A stretch of 64,000 nucleotides of DNA, from positions 186,001 through 250,000 of the forward strand of contig BGZK01000892.1 of assembly GCA_005406025.1 (NCBI GenBank), written 5' to 3'. The notes beneath the pieces are model-generated. The model was not told the origin of the DNA, did no database searches, and worked only from the letters and a program-made list of their open reading frames with translations. A program made the translations under genes and the position numbers. Origin of the DNA: Eumeta japonica. Taxonomy: Eukaryota > Arthropoda > Insecta > Lepidoptera > Psychidae. Shown piece after piece: positions 12,291 to 25,200 of this stretch (position 1 is its first letter; each line of letters begins with the position of its first letter).

Positions 12291-13864
12291 CAGATGAACT
12301 CGAGTGTCGCCCTTAAGTGGGTGGCACCCGATGCCACTGTTGGAAAGTGGTAATGCATCCACCATATAGCCCTGATCTTGCAACTTCAGATTTTCACCTG
12401 TTTCGATCTCTCCGGAATTCTCCAGGTAGTATTAAGGTTGACATCGAGTGAGGACTGTCAAAACTACTTGCCGCAGTTTTTGATCAGGAATCCTAAAATT
12501 TCACCAACAATTGTATTATGTCACTACTTACGAAATGGCAACAAGTTGTTGAACAAAATGGCGCATATATTTAGAATGAAATGTACATAAAACATGATGA
12601 AAAATTATCTTGAATTTGTATATAAAAACGAAAAAACTCTATCCCATACTTTATATATACGGGTCGCCCACACAACATAAGCGTTTATACAAACTGTGAT
12701 ACTTTCAATCGTGAGCTGTGTACTGCAATCATCGTACTGAACAAATTTAAACACAGTTTTGCATAAATGCGGACGTTTCTCTGATATCAAATTCGAGATT
12801 TACCAAGTATACGTTGGTAAGTTTATAATTAGTTCTTACATTTGCTTTCTTTTACATTTTATAGGATAATTTAGAATTCATAGTACTTCGAGATTTATGT
12901 GGTATCATATCTATATCACTTGCAATTGAAACGTATTATTTTTATTTACTTTATGTTAACGACATAATTAAACGAAGCTAAAAAAATAATGTCATTGCAT
13001 CAATTGAAAATTATATCTCGATTTTCATGGAGATATCCTCTTATGTACATACGAGTAACAAAATAGATAAATCCTATAATTTTCCCAATTGCAAACATTG
13101 TCGCAAATGTTCCCCAGAGGGACTAGGTTGACGCATTTAGTTCAACAATGTTATTATTAGACAGCGACGGTGTATCTGTTGGAGTACGGTGTTTGTTTCT
13201 GCAAAGGTACATTCGTACACGACCTACGGGGGACAACAGCTCGTCCCGCGCGTCACACCCATCAACGTAACGGTACGGGACTTTCAATGGCTCGAGTACT
13301 GTTACTGTTGTTATCTGTGCTAGAACAGATTGGCCCGATCAATGCTTCGATAAAGTTGGTCGTTTTCAATTTTTAATATTTAACCGTCGTTATGCGTTAT
13401 TGAAGTACGCACGCGATCCGCCATTGTGTAGGTACGAGGAACAAAGACAATTCACCTATATAGATGAATATCGTTAGGATCTGTATTTAAACGAGTCACA
13501 GTGGATAATACGTATATGTATATTGCGTTTGGATTAACGTTAATTTTGTTTGCTTTTAAAATGAATTAAATAAATAAAATGTTTAGAGATATTTACAATT
13601 TTATTCATTTTACATTTCATGCCGGTTTTTAGGAGTGATAGGTATAGAATCATATTATTTTCTAGGTTATTATTACGCAATAAAAGCAAAATCATAGCCA
13701 TAAAACCTGTAATAAATATTTTTAGTACATAGGTGCCACACGGAAATCATTACAAGTCGCTAGGCGTATGAGTAACCAATGTGTTATGAAAAATCACAAG
13801 ACACTTATTGGAAGGAATACATATTTTTGTAATAACTAACTTTCCTACCGCGGCGTCGGTCGCG
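12291..13864. other. Intergenic, no supported gene
   Basis: No domain is recognisable. A GC-richer patch at about 13150-13440 includes a short frame starting at 13287 whose first 20 residues look like a signal peptide (MARVLLLLLSVLEQ). It has no good splice donor, so I do not call a gene. Confidence 0.4.
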
Positions 13865-13884
13865 TGGATATAGAATGTGTTCTT

Positions 13885-14200
13885 TTATCTTTCGCATTGA
13901 ACGATCTTAATGTCAATCTCAATCTCACTTCCGCTTTCCATTTTGGTTCCAGTACTGTTTCCGATTTTGATTCCGCTCACGTTCTTGATTCTAACCTAAT
14001 ATCACAGTCCATTTTGACTCCGTTTTCGTTCTTAACTACGACCCTGGTATCGGTACTCAACTCATTGTCCATATTCCCGCTTTCGATTACGATGCTGCTA
14101 CCGATTACAACAGTCTGAGTCAGGCTCAGATTGCTCTAATCGATATGTTGATATCTGTATTTCGTCCTCGGTCCCCGCTACCGATTTTGCTCTTCGTCCC
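13885..14200. repeat. Degenerate hexamer tract 2 (about 315 bp)
   Basis: The tract is built of imperfect six-base units of the GATTCC / GATTTC / GATTCT kind, with phases such as 'ccgattttgattccgctc'. It is the complementary-strand form of the tracts at 18170 and 21425. It is open in one frame (13864-14118) only because the period is a multiple of three. Confidence 0.65.
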
Positions 14201-14317
14201 GTTTTAAATTATGGTATTGCGATCAGCCACGTTTTCATTTTGTACGAATCGTTTGAGGAATTATAACAAAACAGGTAGGGTAAAGATATTATCTGTTCAA
14301 ATACCTATATGTATTAA

Positions 14318-14520
14318 TTTTCATGGCGATCGGTCGAACTATCTAGAAGTTAATGTGTTGCAACGCCATCTAGTGGCAAGTTAGCGCTAAATCAATAGCG
14401 CAAAAATGTGTATCGCATTTAGATACTTATTTATAACAATTTTAAAGCGATCGGTTATTAAACGGTGTAAATGTTGATTTACTGCAGCGCTATCTGCTGG
14501 CGGGTTACAATAAAATGCGT
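14318..14520. repeat. Two diverged repeat units with a CTCF-like core
   Basis: Two related units of about 80 bases, about 124 bases apart, both carry 'gcgatcggt' followed by a core. The cores are ACGCCATCTAGTGGC (14364-14378) and GCGCTATCTGCTGGCGG (14487-14503). The cores resemble the insect 'GCGCCATCTAGTGG' motif and the CTCF consensus. Function is inferred only. Confidence 0.4.
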
Positions 14521-15690
14521 AGAATTAAAACTTTCTCCATGAAAAAGCCATTTACTTTATTTTAGATAAACTAAATGTCGAACTTTAACGATGTTGTTGT
14601 TTGGTGATATGTTAAATACAAACTTTCATTTTTATATATTTGTTTTGATAATTTATTTTTTCCTATTTTTATATTAGGTATTTGTTTTTGAATTCAATGT
14701 TTGAGCATCGGTGTTTCTTTTACTTCGGAATTTTTTATCATTAAAACTCATTTTCTTGTAAAAGGCATATTATGAGCATGGTGAATCGACCTTGGAAAGG
14801 CATTTAGAAGATTCGTGGAGGGCATATGGGTACCGTTGATATATCATGATTCTTATAGTTTTAAATACAACTCAATTGGTTTTCGAGAAAGATAATAATA
14901 GGATTTACTGGCCGTGTAATAACGGTTGACTTCGCAGTCCAGTTCCGAAACTTCCTGTATTGTTATGAATAAATAATATTTATAAGCTTGAAAACATGAA
15001 AATATTGTTGCTCACATTTTCGAGTTCACATTTTTTTTAGTCAAATCATTATTTCTCTCACTGACGGTCACGCGCATCCAGTCTTACACATCTCTCTCTC
15101 TCTCTCTCCTCTCTCTTTCACACAATCACACACTCTTCATACATCCTCATACACACACACACACAGACACTCTCAATCATCATACATAAACATCTCGGGC
15201 TTCTAGCTAATAATATTTCCCGACGTAAAACAAATTCATCCTCGTAATGAGATGGATTTATTTTGTATTAGATGAAAAATACATTTTTGTTTTCTACAAA
15301 CAGATTCAACGTCATATCTGTTCCAATTTCAGTGTGTAATTTTCATGAACTGCATACACCTCTGAAGGCCATCTCCACACAGATTTCACACGTAAACGGT
15401 GGTTACGAACGCTGTAATTATTGACCACTGTAACCTTGTTCCCGTTGTCTCATTCAACGCATGCAACGAAGCGGCACTCATTTGGCAAAATAACTTACGT
15501 GGTATATTTGCATTTATGTCAATTACGCAATACAAGCGGTGTCGCAAACTGAACGTGAAATGAAATGTACGTTTAAATGAAAATTTTGAATAGCGTCACA
15601 GGTGAATAATTTTTAAATGTCACGAAAATTGTAAAACCTACGTAAGTTTCGCGACGTAAAAAACTCGATTTGTTAACTAGCACGTTTTCA
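14521..15690. other. Intergenic with a (TC)n/(CA)n microsatellite
   Basis: A simple repeat at about 15085-15185 runs from (TC)n into (CA)n. Otherwise there is nothing recognisable. Confidence 0.5.
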
Positions 15691-15930
15691 AAAGGCGGCG
15701 GTTCCGTGTCGTGTGAAAAGCGTCGCCCTCCGACCAGACGGCAGAAGGTTCCATACCGACCGCGGGCGAATTGAGCGATGAGTATTTAAATTATTCGAAT
15801 TAAAACGCCCGCCTTGTGCCCCGGAGAGCAAGTTAAGCCGTCGGTTTTGGACGTTATTAAATACGTCGTCGACGGCGGCCGTCAGCTACCCGAATGCGAA
15901 ACGGGCCAGCTTGGATGCCTTGAGGTCTAA
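15691..15930 (+). promoter_or_regulatory. Possible promoter / 5' untranslated exon region of the PAN-ZP gene
   Basis: This CpG-rich block, with repeated CG dinucleotides such as 'cgtcgtcgacggcggccg', sits in AT-rich DNA about 200-450 bp upstream of the exon carrying the start codon at 16170. Its composition and place fit a promoter and non-coding first exon. No TATA box or initiator was confirmed, and I could not fix a splice donor. Confidence 0.3.
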
Positions 15931-16122
15931 GCTTAAACTGAAATTTTTAAAGGCAAATCATGGAGGCGTATGCTTTGAAAGCTCCAACGCCACGCCTCGT
16001 AATTATAGTGATTAAAGCCTGAAGAAAACGAAAACAATATCTCAAGAGAAGAACAATGTATTGAACATCAATCATTAAATATGAAAAATAACACAAGGAT
16101 TACCTTTTTTTTAGAAATATTA

Positions 16123-16137
16123 ATGCGGGCGCGGTGA
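16123..16137 (+). promoter_or_regulatory. Five-codon upstream ORF in the PAN-ZP leader
   Basis: If the exon begins after the 'ttttttttag' acceptor at 16114, its leader contains ATG-CGG-GCG-CGG-TGA just ahead of the start at 16170. A donor-like GCG|gtgagt overlaps it. Either could reduce or alter use of the main start. Confidence 0.35.
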
Positions 16138-16169
16138 GTGCAGCCAGCGACCCCGTCGGCAGCCAAAAG

Positions 16170-16236
16170 ATGAAGCCGCGAGGAGCGCGCGTCATGCACG
16201 CCTTCACCGCCCTCACCATGCTCACCATGGCCAACG
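16170..16236 (+). CDS. Exon 1 of the PAN-ZP gene: start codon and signal peptide
   Basis: The start ATG at 16170 opens MKPRGARVMHAFTALTMLTM. This is a basic n-region, a hydrophobic core and a small-residue cleavage region that continues into exon 2 as ANA-QTTC. The donor is ACG|gtacgg. Internal methionines (for example 16194) could also start a functional signal peptide. The first was chosen because it gives a proper charged n-region. Confidence 0.75.
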
Positions 16237-19200
16237 GTACGGGACCGGAAGCTCCCATAGAATAGCCAGATGGGGACTATCAGCTCGATGGGCTGAAGTT
16301 GTTTTTGTTTATTAGAAAACAGTTTCCAATGATTCTTGTCATATATATGCACATATTAATAAACGTAAGCAACTAAATGTTCGACACTAAAGTAAACTGA
16401 TATTTCCTGAAATTCATATTTAACCGTATTAGTATTTAAGCCTGGGTCCCATTACGAATATTAATAAACCAAAAATTTATTTTTACATAGTGGAACTATT
16501 TTAATTATAAACTTGCACAATCACAAATCAAAACTTCAATCTGATTTTCATTAATATGTATACTAACAACAATTTCAGTAATCTGTCGCAATTGAGACAA
16601 ATAAATGTTTATTTTACCACACATATTTACAATATATTTTTTCTCTTAATTAAACTTTATATACACAGCTCAAACGACCTGCAACCATGCCATGGGTCGC
16701 GTCATGTATGAACGTCTACCTAACCAACAGCTTCACGGTTTCGACGATGACGTGGTGAATATTAGTTTTTTGTAATTGGTATGCTTAATAATTCCCAATA
16801 TATGTCAATAATCACTTGTCAACCTTTGTCAGGTGCGAGAAACTGCGCCACCTTTTCGCGTACTGGAGAAATGTCAAGATTTATGCCTCAGAGATCGCTC
16901 CGGTAACAGCCTCGTCAGGACCTGCAATTCCATCGACTTCCAGCCCGGCGCACGCATCGCCGCCTTCAGCCCTGAACCTGAATATGAGGAATCTACGTGT
17001 TTCTTAACCCGCGAACAGGCGTCTCCTGAGGGCATCGGTGTACTCATGATAGTACCCAATAGCGTGCACTTCAATGAGATATGTCTTAATTGTGAGTTTT
17101 TTACCGCAATTGAAATAAATCACTTTCTTATATATATTTGAACTAATTATAAAGTGTTTTGAATTTCATTATTATACATTATCATCATTGTCAGCCTAAC
17201 GGCAGAATTTTCTGTCGAGTAACCAACATCATTAACGAATAACAATCTAATTCTATTTCCTACTTGGTATGTATTACTTATAATAAAGATCTTTAGATCT
17301 CACACGTTAAAAGCTTAAATCTTGGTAAACATAAAATTATATAAATACGTGAATTGTCGTTCTTTTCGACGACAATTCGGTCTTTTCGCAGCAAATCGTC
17401 CAGAACGCGAGTGCCCATCCCGTCGTTACGTGTTCGAACGTCACGCTCGCAAACGACTGAAGCTGTCGGCTTCGGACCTGAAGGAAATCATGGTGAACAA
17501 CCGCACGGAATGCGAGGACAAATGCCTCGACGAGTTCAGTTTCGTGTGCCGCTCGGCGACCTTCGATTCAGCTCTGAGGACGTGCTCCCTGAGCAGGTTC
17601 ACGAGACGGACCCATCCGGAGCTCCTCGAAGACGACCACAACGCTGAATATCTAGAGAACACCTGCTTGAACGGTATGACGTAAACATTTTTTTTTTATT
17701 AATCTCATATTAATATGTAATAGAGATATTTCTTCAGTTTCTTTTGCAAACAAATTAACGTAGAGTTATATCAATTTTATGCAAAATTTCAATGACGTAC
17801 CTACTAAATCTATCTATAAAATAAGTTATATGTAAAATAGAAATATTGTTAGCTTATCAGTTTTATTTTTATACATGTAGCTATTGAGTCAATGATTCTT
17901 AATTTTTATAGAGTGGCTGTTTATTTTTCGCCAAAATCTAGACTATGTAGAAAGCGAAACGTCGTAAGTTCTTTATTTTTTTATAACGTGATTTTTGCAC
18001 ATGAAGTAGCTTTGCTTTTGATTCAAATTTAAGTTATGTATTAGAATGTTGAGGGAATCGATATTGGGAATAAAAGTAAAGCTGGAACAAAAATCAAGAG
18101 GACTATATAAGATTGTCTAAGATTTTACAAATCTAAGTGCTCACCATTCGCGCCGCCTGTAACCTAGAGCAGAATAAAAATCGAGATCGAGACTTAAATT
18201 GGAACCGAGAGAAAACATTGGAATCAGAATTGAAAATTGAGAGTGGAACCGGATCGGATTCCAACAAGAATCGAACCGAAAGCGCAATCGAGACCGAGAC
18301 CAAGATCGGAGTCAGGATAAAGAGCGACCTCGCAACGGAATTATAATGAGATCGATATTACTATAAAAGAAAAAAAAATGTTCATGTATACAAAACCCTG
18401 GAAAAATATTCTTAATATTTGTATAAAAAATTTTTCAAGAAGAGTTATTCAGACGTAATGGGATAATTTTATTGGTTTTCTCGCATATTTTTATGAAATC
18501 GGCGCATATATTTTAGCGCGTATTTTCCAAAATTTTTCAAAACATTTTCCACAAAATTGTATATGAAGCCATAATATTTAGATATTATAATATATTACAT
18601 CAATTAGGATTTAGATATGTGATTGATACATCGCAATATGCTCACAAAAATGGTATAATATTTCAGACTTTTATATAATCCATATAACGAGGATCTCTTC
18701 TAAGAAAAGGGATTATTATATTAATCCCACTAGAATATTATTTTAATTCTGACGATGATCCAAAACCTACATAGAAACTACTTATATCGAATTTTTCGGA
18801 AAAGGTTATTTCATTATAATGGAATCATTTGATAATCGGAAATTTAATCTGTACTACATGTGCAGAAAAATAATTACAGAAGGAGCAGGTCCAAAAGGGA
18901 AATTCATGTTTTTCTATGCTTGGGTAAATAAATGGAAGCATGATTACCATTATAATTTAGGTAAAGTAAATTTTACATATGGTTATTATCTTGGATTTCG
19001 ATAAGCGTCTGTATTTTCAGCCGAAAGACGATGCGACGGCTTAGCGGTCTTCATCAAAGAAGAGAACAAGCGATTGGGAGGCCCTTTCGAAGCGGACGTA
19101 TTTGCAAATATGACATTGGAGGAATGTCAGTCCATGTGCGTCCGAGCCGAGAAGTGAGTGTTCCGTATGACAATTACTTAAATATTTTCTTAGCTAATAT

Positions 19201-22200
19201 TTTAAAACTTGTAATACAATTCGATAGGTACTTCTGTCGTTCCATCGAACACGACACCATGACGAAACAGTGCGTCTTGTCCGAGGAAGACTCGGTGTCA
19301 CAGAAGGACGACGTGACGGCCAGCGGGTCGCTTACTCATCACTTTTACGATTTAGTTTGCTTGGATAATCGTGAGTGTCGCCATCTTAATATATTAACAT
19401 TATAAAAAAAATTACTAATTTGTTGCAAACAAAGACGTATTCCTGTCTTAACCAGTTGGACGAATAACTGTCATTAATTAAACTAATAGAATAAGTTTAG
19501 AATTTCAAGAAAGTTTATATGACTGTAATATTAATATGAGTTTTACTATGAACAATTTAAAATCTATTTAAGAGCTTGTAGCGTGATTTCACTTAACAAA
19601 TAGACGTTTAAGTTCTGTAAAGTGAAACGAAAAAAGGTGAGGCAAGACTGATGTATAATAGATACACTATATAATGTTTTGGCATTATTAAAATCTTATT
19701 TCGTGTTTGTGTCTTATTTGATATTTTAGGATCACTTAAAATATTGTTAAAATATTAAATTGTTTTGTCTCAACCGAAGTGTGGTAGCGAACTTCGTTTT
19801 TTAGACTGAACTTAAGCGTTCGATTGCACGTTATTTTTAATAATGCATGGGTTGTAAACTAAGGTACTTCTAATAATTATGGTCAGTCTCTCATCGGGTG
19901 ACAGCTCGCGGTACCGAGTATCCGGATAATAGCGTGACGTCACACCTGTTCTCACCCGGCCGCCGCCCGGACACGGCCTTCCAGAGGCACCGCAACAGCC
20001 GGATCACGGGGGAGTTCCACTCCGAAATAACAGGCAGATCTCTGAGCGAATGCCTCGATGAATGCTTGCGCCAGACCAGTTTCCAGTGCAGGTGGGTGTG
20101 AATATTTGATAGCTACAGATCTAGATTTAACAACAAATATTCATGAGCAAAATAGCAATACACAAAAGCGAGAGAAGCAGGTTTTATTCTTGCACATATC
20201 GATAAAAAAAATTCCAGATAACAAATCACATTTTTCTTGTAATACGTTAATCGCTATAGAGCACTATCGACACCAATTTTGAAGACCAGATCGTACGACT
20301 TTGAGATCCAGATTAGCAAACTAGCAAATGTATTTAAAAACAGGTTGTTCGATCGCGAGACACGAATGAATGGTGTGATAGGCGTTTTGTTAGCTGACGT
20401 GAGGGACTGCGCTATTTTATTAATCCCTATTAATATTATAAACGTAAATGTGAGCTTGTTTGTTACGCTTTACGCCAAAACTACTCAACCAATCATCATG
20501 AAACTTTGTTCATATATTTTCAAAAGTATTAAGAAGGACTTACGGTACTTATTGTTTATTAAAAAAAATTACGAAGTAAAAAAAAATATTTTGGCAGGTA
20601 TGATTATTTTGTTTAAAAATTTGAAAATCCTAGCAAATTTAACGCCATCTAGCATTTCAGTAAATATATATTTGACTAGCTTTAACCCGCGGCTTCGCTC
20701 GCATTAAAGCCCCTTAAATAAATATCAAAGTGACACAAAGTGACACTTGGTGCCACTATTACAGGTAGCAGGTGCATTTAGAAAAGCCATGCCTTTCTCA
20801 CGGTCAAATATATGTAGCCTGTTCGCGTGTCTAATGCCCGAAATTTACACATTTTTGCACCGGACGGAAAAACTTACAACAGAGTATACAAAGATATTCT
20901 AGAATAATACTCTGCATTTTATCTTTTTAAATTCTTAGTATTCAAAATTATTTATTTTTGTTATACTTAAATATATTTTAACTTTTGTTGTAGTAAATTA
21001 TTTCAATTAAGCATGTTTTCAATTTTTTAAACTTCATTGTATGTAGTAATTTTAAAATAGTGATGATCTCAGCCAAGTAATAAAATATAGTTATCACATT
21101 GATTCATTTCTATTGGAATGTCTTTGACATTTCTTTAAAGGCTTCAATGCGAGAGAAGTCGCAGGTAAAAGCTAGTATTATATAAACGCAAAGGTTTGCG
21201 ACTATGTGTGGATGGATGTTTGTTGCGCTTTCAGGCAAAAAACTACTAGATGAATTTTAATGAAACTTCATACCATTAAAGCTTATACATCAGAATATTG
21301 CACAAGCCTGCCGTAAAGCTAGTATTTATAAAATATTATTATTTTATTAGAATTTCTCTAGTATTAAAAAAAAAATTAGCTTTTGTTCGTAGCGTCGTTC
21401 GCGTGAACGCAGCAAAGACAATAGCGGTATCTATATTGAAATCGGGTTCGGAATCAGAATCGAAAGCGGGACCGAGATGGCGATCGTGGTTGACAGCTTG
21501 ATCGGCTGATAAAAAATGTAAAAATGCATTCTATACCCACTCGGCCAGAAACACGGGCAAAAGCTAGTCTGCTGTAACCATGTGTTAGTGTATGTTATAT
21601 AGACCACTGAATTACACAACAAACACAATGTATTTAACTCCTACGACATAAATTAAAACAAAAATCAATCTAAATACTTTGTGATTGTGTGTTTAATTTC
21701 TGGTGTTTATGTATAATATTTTAGCATGCACTGTGGTGAACAGGGAAAATTTTGCCAAGTTAAAACTTGTGCTACAGTCTGGGTTATTATATTTTTCATA
21801 AGAAATATAATATTACTTTTTTTTAAGATATAATAATATATTTAAAAAAAACTCTTCATTGTTTTCATGCTCTTCATTCATTCAAAATACCAGTTTAAAA
21901 ACATATTTCTCAGTTCACACCAGACACCTCGTCATCCACCTTCTCAAAGTGTACAGTCAGGGTATCGTCCAGTAATGAAAACTGAGGAACAAAAAAAGCT
22001 TCAGATTGAACGGAATCAGTACTGCAAAACGGTCGATCTATAAGTTTGAGAGGTGTGCGATCAAGAAGTTTTGTTTTGAATGCTGACTGCCCAAAGGCGT
22101 TGTCGTGGTAAAGCACTAGCCCACGGATGTCGGTGTTCGGTCCTTTGTTGCTCGCAGCACTAAATTTTTTTGACTAACATGTGGTGACACACCATTCGTA

Positions 22201-25200
22201 TTGATACTCCTTTGACCTTATGTCAACTGGTAACGACACCAGTTGACCCGTCAAAAAGAAATTTACGATCGATGTTTTGTCTGCACTTTTCGCTCCCTTT
22301 ACTTTGGCAGACTTTGATTCATTTTGAAACAGCCATGCGGTCGTCTGACGCTTACTTTCTAGATCAGCCTGATAATTAATGATGATGATGATGATTCAAT
22401 GGTTCATCGTCCGTAACGACATCGTAAATGCATCGAGATAAGCCTGCTTTAAATTTTACTATCATAAAATTCTACTAACTTCCTAACGCTAAGTTACCAG
22501 TGTAGAATTTCAGGCACACTTCTCGATTTAACCTGTAGTATATGTTAATTTTTTTTGTATGTGATGGGTTCATTCCCTTGAATTAAATTCTGTGCTGCCG
22601 GTGCGTTTTTTTTCTATAGTAGTTAAAGGGTATAGACCAATACTTTCTTCGTTTTCTTCGTTTTTCGCCAAACTTACTCGACCGCGGTTGAATTAGTTGA
22701 ATCATAGGTAAATAGTCGCTTTAGATATGTTTTTGTCTTTGAACACCATTCGAAGTCTTTCAAATGGTTTTTCTGGTTTTAGTTTTAGACATTTGAAATC
22801 GTACAAAATTATCGAGCGAAAATCTTTTTGTTGTAAATCTATCTGCTTTGCACTCAGAAAATATTTTAATTTTGCTGGTATAAAATGAGGAAATGAACTT
22901 CATGTTGAATTATTAATTTTTTCATATATAGCCAATGTATAAAAATCAATCAGTGTTTCTTTGTTATAGACTGTTTTACGCAAAAGATTTCACATGGACT
23001 AGTTTCAAATTTTAAGCAATGTGAATGTACCGATAACGCTTCGTTCCGTGTGCCGTACATCTATAGAAACCGAAACAATAACGTACAAAGGAAATAACAA
23101 ACGAGGAGACCATAATATACGGCGACGAAAATAACAACAACATCGAACAGCGCACTGAGAAATATAGCGTAGCGTGCGTACAACAGCAAGGACGAGTTCG
23201 ACGTCCTCTAATCGTACGCGACCTAAATATAGCGAATTCGCTTGTTTGTGTACAGGTCGGCGGTGTACAGCGACCGGGCGCGGACCTGCAGGCTCAGCCG
23301 GTACAACCAGAAAGACGGCATGCGTCTACTGTACGATCCGGACTACGATTACTATGAAAATCTAATGCGTGAGTATCGTTGACGATTGGACGTTGATGAG
23401 ATAAAGTAAAATGAAACGCGTTTTGTGCACGATATTTTTTACGATTGTACGAAATATCGTTTGCGTCGTGATGAATAGAAACGAAACAATGATTAAAATG
23501 TTAATTATAATATGTCGAATAGGTCAACGTACTAAAGTAGACCGCTGTTTTGTCTCGACTTTTCGTGAAATATTTTTTAGTTTCTCAGATAAAACGATCA
23601 TTTCATCAGATAAATTACTGAAAGTCTCATCAATAATAAAAATGCGCAATAATCACATGGATATTTGATAAAACAACTGACCTATAAATAGTTTAAAATT
23701 GCGTATAATATTAAGATAAATTAAAAGTTGGGCTAAATTACCTAGTCGAAGCCAGTTTGATCGTGCTAGTTGTCTTCTAAAATATCATAACACAGAAAAG
23801 TCTACATTTCTAAATCAGTACATACCTATTTACAAGATCTTCAACTATTACTGAAAATCCATATATAGACCTTGAAAATAACGTTCGTAACGTCAATGTG
23901 GCGTCTACAATTAAACGAAACGACGAAAACATGTCAACAAATATTTTCGTCTAAAATGTTGGGCGCTGGATAAACAGAAAATTGAATACTTTATGGTTAA
24001 AAATAAAGTGAATTACGCATGCGGTACGGTCAATACCAATTTGCTGTGCCGTCACGTGAATGAATACAAGTGGCATTGAACCTCATATTTTATTAGACTA
24101 AATATAGACTGTAAATTGAGTCTATACAGACTTATAGCGTTTGAACGGAGTTACTTTAAGGTTGTCAATTTTTTTTTAAAGGGCATAATATTATGAATGT
24201 AGTTGAGGAAAAACGTAACGGGTTTTTAAAAAATATTAATAAAGGTTAAACTATTGCAGCGATTTGTAAGTTAAAGCATAATATTTACAATATTACGACG
24301 AAAATATAAAAAAAAAGCTTTAGAGTCACTAATAAACATTAAGCTATCGCCAATTACATCTCAGCTCTATTTTTATTTGGTTTAAGAGAATGTTTTCAAA
24401 GCGCACTTGTAATTTTCACAAAAACACTTCTATATCTGTTACTATTTCCTTCGTCTTTTCCTCTTTGCATAGTTAATAGTTTCATAAAGAAGATTTTTTT
24501 GTTGTTGTGTTATAATTAATACACATGCACATATTAATTCAGTTTTATCTAAAATTTTAATTAAATAACCGTCAACACCTGTGTTCATTGGATTTATTAT
24601 TAGAAAAAAATAATTCACGCAATGGTGATAAGAACGATAGATAGCCCTACTGAATCAGCATATCACGTAGCTGTAATGAATTAGGAAGTTGCCAATCCCT
24701 TTGAATTGCGTATTCAGATCAGTTAGTGACCGGCGAGGGCGAATCGGGAAGTTCGGGAGGCGGCTCCCAAACGCCATGGAACAGGCCTACTAGTACCACA
24801 GGTTTGAAATCAGGATTGTTGGACATGGTTTATGATACCAGAAGTTTAGTTGGGGAGGTTTGAGCTTTGAGAAATAGAGAAGCATGATTGATGCACTGGA
24901 TATATTGGATATGAATAAAATATGTACAAGTAGTTTGGTAGTTTTACTTAGTTACAATTTTTTAAATAATAAAACTAGATTTGTAACTAGATATCCATAG
25001 TTGATTTTAATAATATAGAGTAGTTTCATATGACGTGTGCGCCTGTTGTAAGTATCTATCTGTATTTCATTGCATTGTAGATTGTACATTAATTAATTGT
25101 TTATATGTAATCTGTAGTATAGCAATGTAGCTGATAAATACAGACGAGGTTGGTAATGGTAAAATAAATATTTGACGTAGTTCGTGAAGTATTTCGATTA

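Larger units (their letters stand above)
20092..23255 (+). other. Intron 7 of the PAN-ZP gene, repeat-rich
   Basis: It carries two neighbouring copies of a dispersed repeat (about 20430-20720 and 21165-21320), hexamer tract 4 (21425-21490), a mariner remnant (21900-22330, minus) and a GAT microsatellite at about 22380. No exon was identified inside. Frames at 20279-20707 come from the repeat. Confidence 0.6.

Noticed and set aside
13864..14118. 84-codon plus-strand ORF
   Set aside because: Open only because the degenerate hexamer repeat has a period divisible by three.
18137..18346. 69-codon plus-strand ORF in PAN-ZP intron 4
   Set aside because: Same hexamer repeat artefact; it lies in an intron with no usable splice sites.
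20279..20707. 142-codon plus-strand ORF in PAN-ZP intron 7
   Set aside because: It overlaps a dispersed lepidopteran repeat and has no protein-like motif.
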